This document shows positions 1 to 11,342 of a DNA stretch of 64,000 bases, one piece after another. Every line of letters begins with the position of its first letter. Within the stretch, counting starts at the first letter, position 1. Below the pieces are notes generated by a model. The model was not told the DNA's origin and searched no databases. It saw only the letters and a list, made by a program, of their open reading frames with translations. Source of the stretch: Hibiscus mutabilis (Eukaryota; Streptophyta; Magnoliopsida; Malvales; Malvaceae); the NCBI GenBank assembly GCA_019671005.1, contig CM033714.1, positions 87,597,909-87,661,908 on the forward strand. The letters run 5' to 3'. The position numbers and the translations under genes were made by a program.

Positions 1-229
1 TCAAGTTTAGAAATATGTCATCAATCTGATTCAACAAAACACAATCAAAGTTGTTATAATATGAACTCTTTTTGAAAAAGAGAATGTGACACCAAGCCAA
101 TCATCTTGCAGTGGTGGTTGGTAGCGTGGTTGTAAAAATTTGCTTCAAATAACCATAAACAAAAGATCAAAACAACTTTTATGTTGATTATAATTTTCAA
201 AGCTACTACTAATTCTCAGCATTTCTTAC

Positions 230-1792
230 CAACCCTCAGTTTCCTTAGCAGGGAATCCAATCAATAGAGAACCCATCAATCCAAGGCTTGTTGCAATTTG
301 AAGGAAGCTTCCATATGTGCCTCTTACATAAGCTGGAGAAACCTGTGCATGGATACAATTGCTATTTGAAAAAAGAGGAAAGAAGAGAAGAAGAGCTTGT
401 GATATAAAATAAAAATAGTTTATTAACCATCTTTTAGATACCTCTGTCACATAAAGAGATGCAAGAGGTGGGCCAAGACCCATTCCAGTCCCAACAAATA
501 ACCTCCCTAGAAGCATGCTCCAAAGGTTTTTTGCTGTTGCACTGCATGAACATTCTTGGAATTATCTAATTTAATTTTGATTACTAGAACTAAAAGGCAG
601 CTGGGCTCATTATCTCTCAAAGATGGCACAAGAACACGAAAAACAGGTGATGGAAATTATCAAGGTAAATTTATTAGTTAAACTGAAATTTTGCTTTGTG
701 ATAATCTAATAAAAAGGATCTGGATCATATAAAAGCTTTTGAGCATAATTGAGATGAATTCAAAACAAATGCTAGAAATTAAATTATATCAAATAACACA
801 GCAGTTACCTCATTGAAGAGCCAATTATCATGGGTAACACGCATAGCTGGAACCCCCTGCGAAACCCAATCCTATCCACAATCAAACCACTGAACGATGA
901 TCCAGCAAAGGCACCCCCTAAACATATGCTTACAACCAAGACCTTGATTTCAACAAAAGACAACATATTATCAGAGCAGTTTCTCAAATAAGACACGAAC
1001 ACTCTAAATTCATTTGCAACAATACCTTCAGCCATGGTATTCCCATTAAAATGAAGATCATTAGAAATACTATCTAGCGTTTCATTGACCACTCTGCACT
1101 AGGAACACAGCAAGTATCAAAAACACATTATTACAAGAATTTCCACAAATTACTCAGACAGTAGACATAGAAGGAACAAACCCAAGATGGTAACCATATA
1201 AGAAGGAGGCTAAAGACGCCACAACTATATGCAGGAGCGATCGTTTCCAAGGAGGGTTTCCGATATCTTTGCTCCCTCCATTCAATAAACGTGCTTTAAA
1301 GCCCAAAAAAAGAATCAGCAAACTGTCAGTACTAAGTAGTATTCCAAATTTAGAGCAAAATGCATGCAGATAAGATGTCCAGTGAAAAATCCCATAACAT
1401 AAAAAACCATAACACAAAGCTAAAGCAAAACTTTCAACTTCATACAACTTGTATTATTTTAAAGGGTTCAAATTCCAATTGTTTCCTCAGTGATAACCAT
1501 TTTATTATATCATCTTAATCACTAAAACTACCACTTGCTTAATTGCTTTCATCCCCAAATAAAAAGACACAACATTTGCTTACATGCGTCGTAAAATCAA
1601 AATTGTGGCATAACCAAAAACAAAACCCTCTTTTTTAAAATACCCATTAAGTTAAAAACCACAAAGAATCAAGTAAAATGGGGGCATACATTCACCTTGC
1701 TCTTTGTCACCTTGTTCTTTGTCATAGACATTGATATGTTCTCTAGAACCACGCTTGTACATGGAATAAGCATCGGCGTTTCGTCCCCGCAT
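230..1792 (-). CDS. Plastidic glucose transporter (pGlcT2/3-like), N-terminal part, gene runs off the left edge
   Basis: Major facilitator sugar transporter of the plastid-envelope glucose carrier group. Six exons are visible on the minus strand: 1792-1696, 1266-1182, 1093-1026, 942-809, 541-442 and 342-230. The protein begins MRGRNADAYSMYKRGSREHI, the typical start of this clade, followed by NPPWKRSLLHI, GYHLG-VVNETL, FNGNTMAEG, LGGAFAG, the RLFVGTGMGLGPP segment and SPAYVRGTYGSF. The last visible exon ends in the GW of the AKE..GW segment with donor GTAAGA, so the remaining exons lie left of base 1. All junctions fit in phase except exon 3 to exon 4. There the only good acceptor (before GTCTTG near 942) leaves one extra base relative to the conserved EGLVVS. 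This is either a one-base insertion or an alternative donor adding two residues. Family assignment is firm; orthology to pGlcT2 or pGlcT3 is not settled. Confidence 0.85.
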
Positions 1793-2417
1793 TGCCGCGT
1801 TATTGCAAACACCCACCTCCCCAGAACTAAATCAAAACGTCCAGACGTCAACTGCAAAACAAATTCAAAAATGAATCACAAATTAACTGATCTAATCAAT
1901 CAATCAGTCTTTGTTTTATTCAATTGTCATAATAATGTAAGACAGCATTGAGAGAAAACAACAACAATAAAAAGAAGAAAAAAGAAGAAGAAGCAAATTA
2001 CAGAGAGCGAAAAAAGGATTCTTTAGAAAATGAATAGTTTGGCCTGAAAATGGCAGCGTTTGCAGGGAAGATGAGAGCATAAAAACAATTCACCATTTCC
2101 GGTTCAAACAGATTCATAGATTTGCAGGTCTTAAAAAGGAGGAAATCGGGAATGATGTTGGAAAAATGGCGTAATCAGCATGAGGATGAGGAGGGGAAAA
2201 GAGAGAAATCAGGAATGGGTGTATGACAAAGAAAGGACAGGTGAGTAAAATGCGGTTCGAGAGAAGGTGACCGATGATTGTTGCTAACGTACGCAGTTTT
2301 TTGCAATTTCTCTTTTGTGATCGTCAGCTTTTCTGAACGGAAATTAAATCCTATTCAAGGAAAACAAATGTTTCCAAACTGTCTATTGAAGAGAAGTAAA
2401 CAGAGGTTTTATTACTT
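1793..2417 (-). promoter_or_regulatory. 5' leader and promoter region of the glucose transporter
   Basis: No coding sequence is seen here. The stretch lies directly upstream of the minus-strand transporter start at 1792 and is purine-rich on the plus strand around 1970-2000, that is CT-rich on the gene's strand, as is common in plant leaders. No TATA box can be assigned with confidence. Confidence 0.4.
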
Positions 2418-2692
2418 TAAGGCTAAACTCTAAAATAAGAGCATAAATTATATATTTTTTAATATGTACTTAAAGAATTTTTATTAAAATATATGTTTAA
2501 ACTTTTAATTTTGATTGAAATAAACGTTTAAAGTTTATTTTTTGTTAAAATGAGTGTCAAAGTAGGTATCTCATTTGACTTTAAAATAAATCAAAAATAA
2601 AATTTTAGGCACATATATTAGCTAAAAAATACTTTAAGCACCTATTACAAAAAAGAAATATAGTTTGCGCACTTATTTTTATAGTTAAGCCT
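2418..2692. repeat. Fold-back (MITE-like) element
   Basis: The left end (TAAGGCTAAACTCTAAAATA) and the reverse complement of the right end (AAGGCTTAACTATAAAAATA) match over roughly 60 bases with mismatches, giving a hairpin of about 275 bp. No reading frame is present. The target duplication was not resolved. Confidence 0.5.
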
Positions 2693-3249
2693 TAGTTTAA
2701 TAAGTAACTAGTTAATAATATTATTATAAAAATACATAATACATGTAAATATCTAATATATCTAAAACTTCTTAACATTTGGTAATTTTATATGCATCGA
2801 TAACAATGGTGACTCATTATTCGTTAAATTATATAAATTAGATTAGAAGAGAGTCATTCTTATCAGAAGTCTATACAGTACTCAATTCGAATTAGTCATT
2901 TAATAAATTAAAAACTATAAATATATGTTATTTATATTCTATTAATAAAAAATAAAAAAAATAGATAACAACATGGGATCAAAATAATATATCCCGTATT
3001 TAGATGGTCACTCATGTAATTTACCAATTTCAAAAAAAAATCATGCAAATTAACCCTTCTTTTTATCTTCATAAACTCATAAACGTCTGAATCATCGAGC
3101 TCAGAATCAACGAAAGAAACCATTTTCTCAATTAGGTATCTAAGATTAGCATCAAATTAAATTTTAGTACTTTTTATTTTTTTCAAAAAAGTTCATCTTG
3201 TGAAATATGTGAATAAAGGTCGAATGGATTTGAAGATATATATTTTTAA
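2693..3249. other. AT-rich intergenic DNA, no gene seen
   Basis: This is low-complexity AT-rich sequence. A short open frame at 2932-3123 (minus) has no recognisable domain and biased A/T codons; it is taken as chance. Confidence 0.4.
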
Positions 3250-3515
3250 GGAAAAAACTTATACATACGCCGTATAAACTTTAGTTTGTACGTGCCTTTT
3301 AGTTTTAGGGGTTAGGATTTTAGTTTAGGGTTTAAGGTTTAGAGATTTAAATTGTATGGTTTAGAATTCAAGGTTAGTGTTTATAACTTAGGGTTTAGAG
3401 TGTGGGGTTTAGTTTTTTAGGGTTAGGGTTAGGAATATAGTATTTGGGTTTTTATAGTGTAAATAAACATACTTGTATAAAATTAATTTTACACAACATA
3501 TATATCAAAGTTGTA
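3250..3515. repeat. MITE with degenerate telomere-like (TTAGGGTTT) core
   Basis: The element has a left arm with a short inverted motif around ACTTATACATACGCCGTATA and a right arm ending TACTTGTATAAAATTAATTT then ACACAACATATATATCAAAG. The core between about 3300 and 3460 is a run of diverged TTTAGGGTTTA units. Similar elements occur near 4190, 17955, 25990 and 39030-39475. Confidence 0.5.
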
Positions 3516-4189
3516 CCTTTTTTAATTTAGTTCATTGACGAGGGTTTCTCTAACATCTTATACTATCTATATTTTTTCTCATTTATTGCTGAAAAGATTA
3601 TTTAAACTTGAGTCACAAAAAATATTTTATCTTATACTATTAGAACCACTCCTTAGATGTAATTCATTGCCAAGTTAATGCTATATTTATGTTCATCCAT
3701 TATCGTAAATACACAAATCTTGTCATAACACTTCATTAGAAGTGACAATCAAATCATTTAAGTCGAGTCGTTTTGGATTTGAACTGCATTCAAATTAAGT
3801 TTAATATAGGTTGGGTCGAATCTAATTTGAATTTAGTTTAGGTCTATAATAAGTCGTGTAGAGTTTGGTTTTAAGTCAAATCAATATCAAATCGGATAAT
3901 TTTGGGTCGGTTAATATCAAATTGTTGTTTTTCGTGTCAGACCAATATCAAATCAATCGATTTTCATGTTGGTTTTAGTTAAATCTTTGAGTCAATTGAG
4001 ATTGAGTTGGTATGAGTCCAATCGCGTCTATGTAGAATTATTGATATATTTTTGTAAAAAAACGTGTCTTTTATCGGATCATATATGAAAATGGTATTTT
4101 AAATCATAAAAATGATATTAAACCATTAAATTATTATCAAATATGGTGATTAACTAGTAGTATAATACAAAAAGAGGATAAATTATGAG
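3516..4189. other. Intergenic repeat-derived DNA
   Basis: No gene is seen. From 3740 to 4030 the sequence repeats words such as TCAAATCGGATAATTTTGGG and GGTCGAATCTAATTTGAATT. Related words appear inverted at 4500-4730, suggesting one larger old fold-back element interrupted by the telomere-like MITE at 4190. Confidence 0.35.
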
Positions 4190-4432
4190 TTATATTTTGA
4201 TACAAAAGTTGTGTAAAAAAAATATACACAACCCTTCTATAAAATTTAAAACTTAAATCCCAAACCCTAGCACCCAAAAAACCTAAACCTTAAACCCTAA
4301 ACTTTAAATTCTAACTATAAACATTAAATTCTACTTATTGTACACTAAACCCTTAAACCCTAAACTCTAATAAAATTCTAAACCCTAAGATTTTTACACA
4401 AACTTGTGTATCAAAGTATTTTTCATAAAATA
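4190..4432. repeat. MITE with telomere-like (AAACCCTAA) core
   Basis: The left end reads TTTTGATACAAAAGTTGTGT and the right end, reverse complemented, reads TTTGATACACAAGTTTGTGT, a clear terminal inverted repeat. Between them lie about 150 bp of diverged AACCCTAAA units (4255-4390). Confidence 0.6.
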
Positions 4433-5034
4433 TACATCATTTTATTATTTATCACATTGCTAAAAATAGATAATAGTAAAAATAAATTATTCGACACTTC
4501 AACTCAACTATCATATTAAAATCGGGTCAATATTCACTTCGGATCGAATCTAGATAAATTAAATTTGAATTATTTTTTATTTGAATTACTTTCAATTTGT
4601 GTGAAAATCAATTCGGATCTATATTAATCTAGTTAAAATTTGAGTTGACTTTAATTCAATTTGATTTATTTCATATTTTAAATTAAATTTAAGCCATCAT
4701 ATTTGGTCCAGATCAAATCTTGCATCGAGTAATTAAATTTGGATCAAAATTGCTAGGTCTACACCTAGCCTAGGCCCTGCTCATGTTGCTTTAGTTATTA
4801 TTAGTGCAAAACTTTTGTTGCAATCTCATGAGCGAGTCTGTTATGCGGGCGACTTAAAAAACGGTTAAAAATAATTAATCTAAAATATTATTAAAATATA
4901 TAAAATTTTAGATTAGTTCAAATAATATTTTAAGTTATAATAAAAATTAAGGCTGTTTTGAAGGTGAGCTATAAAAGCGACGGCTCATGATCTACCCCTA
5001 TTTAAGGTTCACCTCTTATAATTATAAATGTTTA
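4433..5034. other. AT-rich intergenic DNA
   Basis: No open frame of interest and no recognisable RNA gene. It contains the inverted partner words of the 3740-4030 stretch. Confidence 0.35.
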
Positions 5035-5485
5035 ATTTTTTATAATATTTATTGTTATAGTCAAAATTTTAATATTTATTATTAAAAATTTATTATTAAA
5101 ATTTATATTTTTCAATACTTGTTATTATGGTACATTTTATTCTTGTTAGGGACTCAATTTTTTAAATATTTATTATCATGAATCCAACATTTTGTAATAC
5201 TAGTTAGAAGGGCACAATTTTTTTGTAATATTTGTTAGAGGTCTATTCTTAAAATATAATTTTTTAATATTTGTTATTAAGGTTTAATTTTTTTCCAATA
5301 CTTGTTATTAAACTCTAATTTTTTTTCTAATATTATTAATAGATACATACTATTAAAATTTAATTTTTCTCATTACTTATTATTAAAGCTCAATTTTTTT
5401 CTTAATATTTGTTATCAGGAACCTATTCTTAAAATTTATATTTTTATATACTTATTATTAGGAAGCCTAATTTTTAAATTCAACC
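5035..5485. repeat. Degenerate AT-rich minisatellite
   Basis: About ten diverged copies of a roughly 40-base unit built around AATATTTGTTATTA followed by a short G/C-containing word (such as AGGGACTCA, AGGTCTATTC, AAGCTCAA) and a T-run. Copies are visible at about 5110, 5160, 5225, 5265, 5295, 5365, 5405 and 5450. An open frame across the array (5302-5583) is low-complexity I/L/F/K and is not considered a gene. Confidence 0.45.
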
Positions 5486-5683
5486 AACAATTTTTCAAAA
5501 AAAAAATTTTAAGAATAGACTTGCGTAAAGTATTAAAAATGTTGCCACCCACAAGAAAAGCAGAGGGAGACAAGGAAACATAATTTTCAGCGAAGAAGAA
5601 GACACTTTAATTTATTAGATAGTGAAAAACCTAAAACACTGATGTTTTTATCCTAAAAATATAAACGACACCGTTTTTAATCA

Positions 5684-7698
5684 TTAATTAAATCGGTGCG
5701 TTACATTAATCAGCATGTTTAGCTTCTGCAAGTGCCTTTGATCATTTTCTCTGGGTGCCTCGGCTATTGTCTCTGTTTGTTCTTCACTCTCATTTTGATC
5801 TGCACCCCAAGTAAGTAAATCCGAGAGGGTCATCCCATTCGTAGACTCTGAATCGTTTCTCGGACTTACAGACCGGATATCCTCTTTTACGGGGTTCGAA
5901 TCAGGTTGACCCTGTGTGAGGAAATCAGCTTGGATGACATCTTTGATTCGTGATAAAACCGTGTGTGCCAAGCTTTCAAGAATTCTTGAATAGCTCTCTA
6001 GGACAGCCTGCCCTACATCCTGTAATGCCAACACAACCAATTGAATTCAATGTCTGAGGAAGAAGATATGTATAAAACCAACAAAACTCCTGATGTTCGA
6101 TTCCAAACGTCGGTCTATGAGCGAAAGGAGTTACCTTATTGTACTCGATTTTGCTGATGTCTAGTGAAGATTGAGGGAGTCCTGGGAACCTATGTTTGAT
6201 AAGGTGTAGAATGGTCTCAACTCTTTCCTCAAACAGTTCTCTTTTCTCAATGCTAACACCAGAACCCCATGATTTACTATCCTTGTGGTTCATTTTCCTC
6301 TTCCAAATCACAATCGATGCTTCGACCCTATTCTTGAGGTCTAAAATCTTGTGATCCGATGAGAGGTCCATGCTCGAGAGAAAATGATCCGGATCAAAGA
6401 ATTCATCTGTGATGCTCTTGTAGATTGACTCACCTAGACTAGCTCTCCCATTCTAACAAACCATCACCGAAAAAACCGAGGTGAGATTCGTGCGGATTAA
6501 ACCCGAGGTTCGAGAGTTCAAGTTACTTTACCTTGGGGAGGGACTCAATGTAGCTTTCAGGGATGTCCATCTCAGACAGGAGTTGAGCATTGATGGCCAT
6601 TGCTGCTTTAAGAACTTGAGTGACACATTCCTTTTGAACCTGCAGATTTCTCCTTGCTGCTTCAGACAGACCATCCTGGGGAACTTTAACAGTAGGCAGC
6701 CACCATTTATCATCTCTTCTCCTTCTTTCGGAGTCCGGGGCATCTTTCGACAGGTAATAGAATTCAGTTTGGTCCTTGAAGGCATCCAGACAATCCTGCT
6801 CACCATTGTTAACTCTTCTCATCAGACCGTCTAAATTCGAAAGTCGAATGAAATAACACAAGATATAGAGTAAAATCTATGTCCTTACAATAAGCATTCT
6901 ATCAAGTGTCCTCAGGGCAGGAATGTTCATAAGCAGATCTTTTCGTTGCTTTGTGATCATTATCTGAACCAAGTCAAGAAAAATTAAGATCCCAAGAGAA
7001 TTATAGTCTGTAATTACATGTCCGATTTTCGATGTTCGGGTGAAGAGGTACCTCCATGTCGGAACCATCCTTGTTTTTTGGTGAGAAGGAACTAATTCAA
7101 CAATGTGATCACTTACAGACAATAGCCAGTTCATTTCTTTTCTCCACCTCGCTTTCCTTTCCGGCGACATTGGCTCCAAGCGTGATTGTTCACCAAAAAC
7201 AGATGCTGAAATCAATTATCAACACAAATTCCTAAACCCTGATTCGATATATGTCTGATACGAGTATTTGAATATGTGTCCGACATAAATATCATCTATT
7301 TAAATAAAAAATAAGGGAAGTTAGAAAGTACCAGCAAGGTTTGTAATGGCATTAGAGAGTGCTAAAGCTGATGAAACCCCGGTCCCTCCACCTGACATGT
7401 CTTCCCCAGGAGTAATTTAGCAAACTTCTCCTTCATCTGATCCATATCTGAATCAAAAACCCTGCCAGAATTTTACAAAAACTATGCTATTCGGACTCGG
7501 ACTAGCACACATGTTTGAATATACGACAGACACGAATATTAAACACAAAAGCTTGAACATAACATAATTTTAATATATTTGAACCAACTTGCCGTGTAAT
7601 AACTGTTGTTCTCTGGCACGGAAGGCAGCGACCATCTCTTCAAAGGCAGCATGGCCACCTTCATCGGGACCTGCCTCTTCGGGCTTAGTAGCACCCAT
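5684..7698 (-). CDS. RopGEF (PRONE domain) Rho-of-plants exchange factor, frame-disrupted
   Basis: Encodes the plant-specific PRONE domain that activates ROP GTPases at the plasma membrane. Start MGATKPEEAGPDEGG at 7698. The PRONE blocks follow in order: MKEKFAKLLLGEDMSGGGTG, SSALALSNAITNLA, SVFGEQSRLEPMSPERKARW, KDGSDMEIMITKQRKDLLMN (7100-6890), FYYLSKDAPDSE and DKWWLPTVKVPQDG (exon 6795-6532), NGRASLGESIYKSITDEFFD to LDISKIEYNK (exon 6452-6135), and DVGQAVLESYSRILESLA to the stop at 5684 (last exon from 6019). Two one-base deletions break the frame: in the GGGG of LLLGEDMS (about 7394-7397) and in the A-run between VELVPS and KDGSDME (about 7074-7079). The exon 1 donor is weak (GTTGG, or GCAAGT out of phase). 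The C-terminal tail is short. Family is certain; whether the gene is functional is open. Confidence 0.85.
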
Positions 7699-7929
7699 GG
7701 AGTTAAAAGAACTTAACCGCGAATTCTTAGTCTTGTTCTTGTTCTTGTTCAACAGCTCGAACAATTGTTCAAACTCTGCTAAACAAAAACGAAGAACAAA
7801 CAAACTGGAAGTTTGAAAGAAATGACAAAATAAATAAATAAATATATTTATTGGGTAAAAAACGAGGTCCCTTGTTTGAAATGAAATGTTGTAGGGGAGA
7901 GGGGGTTTTAGTGAGTTTGGGTTTTCCAT

Positions 7930-10900
7930 TAATGAACGTGGGTGTGCATGTTTTTCTCAGAGAATAAGATTATTTCTAAATGTTGAAATGGTTTTGAGAA
8001 TTGGGTGGCTGAAAACAAGGGATGATTTGAGGATTAATTAAGACAGGAGAATAATAGCAATATCGTTTCTATTCTTCATGCCTAAACTTTCCTCTAACCT
8101 CCCACGTGGATGCTTTTGATCGCTTGTAATTTCTGTACTTGTACCAGCGATGTCAATAAGGCCAGTTTTGCGGAAATTTGTCTTATTTTGCATTTAATTA
8201 GGCAAAAATAATTATAAATTTTGGATTGTGTGACGAAAATAAAGATAAAAATTTTAGGTTGTACCCGCCTTATTCTCACCCGCCTCGTATTATCCTCACC
8301 CGTCTTATATAATATTATTATAATATTATTTAAAAATATAAAACTAGTTCAGGTCATAATTAAATTAAATGTAATTTATATTGACTTGTTTTGAAATATT
8401 AATGAAAAATTCATAATATATATAACGTTTATGTTTATTAGTTTTTTCTTTACTGTTGTCTGTCATTAAACTTTCTTTCTACGATTTATTTTTTCTCTTC
8501 AGTCCTCACCATAGGTATGTTATTTTTTTATTTTATTTTTTAATATTGTATGTTATTTAGATTTTATTGGTATTTTCTTATTTAAAGTTGTGTTCATTGT
8601 TATTTTTTTTAGTTCTTTCTATATCGTTTATTTATTACAACAATTGAGATATTATTTTGCATGTTATTTTTACAATAGGTGGATATTTCATATTTTTTTC
8701 ATAATAAATTTGATTTATATTTTTAACTAATATTTTTAAATATATTGTATTAGTGGGTCATGAAGAGAGTAAAGGGAGAATTAGGTGGGTCTCAAGACCC
8801 ACATGAGTGATGGGGCATGGATGATTTAAGTTTTGCGAGGCAGAAATAATTTTAAATTTTGTATTCGCAATAGATCATGGGGCAGAATGGAGATAAAAAT
8901 TCTTGACAAGAATAAATGTAAAAAGAGTATCTTTGCACCATCCCTACCCAATTGATATCCCTGACTTCTACCCCAGCTACATAATCTATTATTGCTTCTA
9001 TGTTTTTATTTTGGTACTCGCATGTTATTTTTGACAAAATAGTAGTTAATGTTACGTTTTTGCATTGTTTTAGTATCTTGACCGTTAAAAATTAGAGACG
9101 ATAACGTGGATCAATATAATCATAATTTTAGTTCAAAAAATATATATATTATATCAATTTAGCCTGAAAATTCGTCAATTTAGACATCATCTTAATTTTG
9201 GGGGTAAAATTATAAATTGTCCATTTTTTCTTCTTAAGTTTGGTCCAATTGATAGAAATGAATTTCTTTGGATTAAAATTATTATTATCCAAATTATAAA
9301 TGAGTCATGTCATCATTTCCGTTAATTTTTAACGGCCAAGATACCAAAATATAATAAAAATCTAATGTTAGTTGTTAGGTACTATTTTTTTTTAAATAAG
9401 ATAAAGTACTAAAATGGAAATACGATAATATATTGGGTACTAAATGACTAGTTTACCCTTGTTTATAGAATCTTCTTTTTATTAGTTTGACTTTTTTCTC
9501 CGTTGTATAAATTTGACTATTAATATTTCTTCTTAACTAAATTGGTGTGAACTTAATGAAAAAGAATCATTATATTTTTATAGAGTTAAATTGATTACTC
9601 ACATAATATTTACGTGTATTTCATTGTTGATATGACAATGTGACGTCTTCAAAAACTTTTAAAATTATAGAGAATATATTTTAAAAATAATTCAATGCAA
9701 AAAAAAATTTAAAAGCTAATTGAATCTTAACTTAATTGACATTGTTGGTATTATATATAAGAAGATATATGTTTAAATATGTATTATTTTAATCATGGAA
9801 CAAAAAGGCGTAAGGGTATTCAATTGATCAGTTCAATTAACCGATCGAACAGAACTGTAAAAAATTCATTAATCAATTTTTTCCTATTAATCGTTAACCG
9901 AGCCATTTTTAAAAAAAATAACCGAATCGAAAAAATTGGTTATTTTTAAATTAACTAAAATATATTATAAAAGATTGGGTAAATTACACAAATGGTCACT
10001 AAACTATATTAAAATGATCTTTTTAGCAACTGAACTTTTAGAAGTTATAAAACAACCACTAAACTTATTAAACTATTACAAAATTGTCATTGATTCATTA
10101 CACGTTATAAATTATTGATAAATATTAAAAATTTTAATGATTATTTTTTAATAATTCAATAAATTTAATGATCATTTTGTGCTAATTTGATAAAGGTTAA
10201 TTACCATTTTATAATATATCAAAAAATTTAATGATCATTTTATAATTTTTACAAGTTCAATGACAAAAAATAAATATATGTAATATATATAATATATAAA
10301 AATTTCGGTTAATTCGATTAATTAATCAATAATTAAAGTTTTAAAAAATTATTAATCATTAATCGACCGAACTTAAAATTAACAAAAAAAATTATTAATC
10401 CTTAACCGATAATCGAACTTAAAACCGAAGTTTTAACGCTCCTAGGCGTACATTTAGGAAACGCTATCAGAGTAAGATAGCAGGTCTATAGCATGGCGAT
10501 ATTTTCCACGCTCCCTTCTTCAAATTTCATTGATTTTGATTTGGGTTTTGATTGATTTCAATCCGATCTGAATTTATATAGTTGATTTTAAAAAAAATTA
10601 TAATTTGGTTCGGATTGTATTTTATATAAGGATGGGTCAGAATCGGGTTCAGGGTTAAAAATACCCCACTTAACCCAAAATATTTATAAAATTTATATTA
10701 TATATATTTAGACTTTTATCTTTTTACAAAAAATATGTTTAGGCAATTTGGTTAATTATGTTAGTTAATAGATTTTGAATTAAATTAATCAATAACAAAA
10801 CTTTAAAAGTCTTTAATTGTTCTTTAACTATACAAACGTCGATGACCGACCGTTTAACTAAACTAGTTCACTTCAGTCGGTTAATTCACTTGGAACCGAA

Positions 10901-11127
10901 CAATGAATAGTTAGTCAGCAAAAGTAAGAAACTTTAATATATAATGAAAATGTATCGACAACCAATTGATTTAGCGAGATAAAATAATAGATCTCTTAAG
11001 TAAGATCAGAGGTTTGAGCTTTGGGCTGTGAATGAAACAGCTAATTGAAAATTTACCCCATAATAAGCCTTTTTAATATTCGATCCTAATTAGTAAACCA
11101 ATGACTTGGATACAAGTGATTAAACTA
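7930..11127. other. Long AT-rich intergenic region with old repeats
   Basis: No gene is seen. 8850-9460 holds short words repeated in opposite orientation (for example TTAATTTTTAACGGCCAAGA near 9322 and CTTGACCGTTAAAAATTAGA near 9076), consistent with a decayed fold-back element. 9790-10450 is rich in AACCGATCGAAC / TTCGGTTAATTCG words in both orientations and contains a segment (about 9965-10250) of GGTCACTAAACT-type repeats. Open frames of 60 codons here are low-complexity. Confidence 0.4.
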
Positions 11128-11147
11128 ATATTATATATATATAATGA
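11128..11147 (+). promoter_or_regulatory. Candidate TATA box of the reductase gene
   Basis: The run TTATATATATATAATG at 11131-11146 lies about 200 bp before the conserved start codon at 11343. Typical spacing would place transcription start near 11165-11175, close to the upstream in-frame ATG at 11169. Confidence 0.45.
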
Positions 11148-11342
11148 AAATGCGTAGGTTCACGCCATTTGGCAAAGAAGCGTCGGTTCTTACTAACCCT
11201 TACCAGATTCCTCAATTTCTCCACCCGAAACAGCGTCTGCCATTGCCAAACATTCCTTACCTCCATTTCTTCTACTCGCATCACTGCTCAGTCTTCACTT
11301 TCCAATCACTCCTTACTCCCTCTCACATTCCCCAATTCGAAT

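Noticed and set aside
5302..5583. 93-codon open frame on the plus strand
   Set aside because: It lies across the AT-rich minisatellite and encodes only I/L/F/K/N low-complexity text with no motif.
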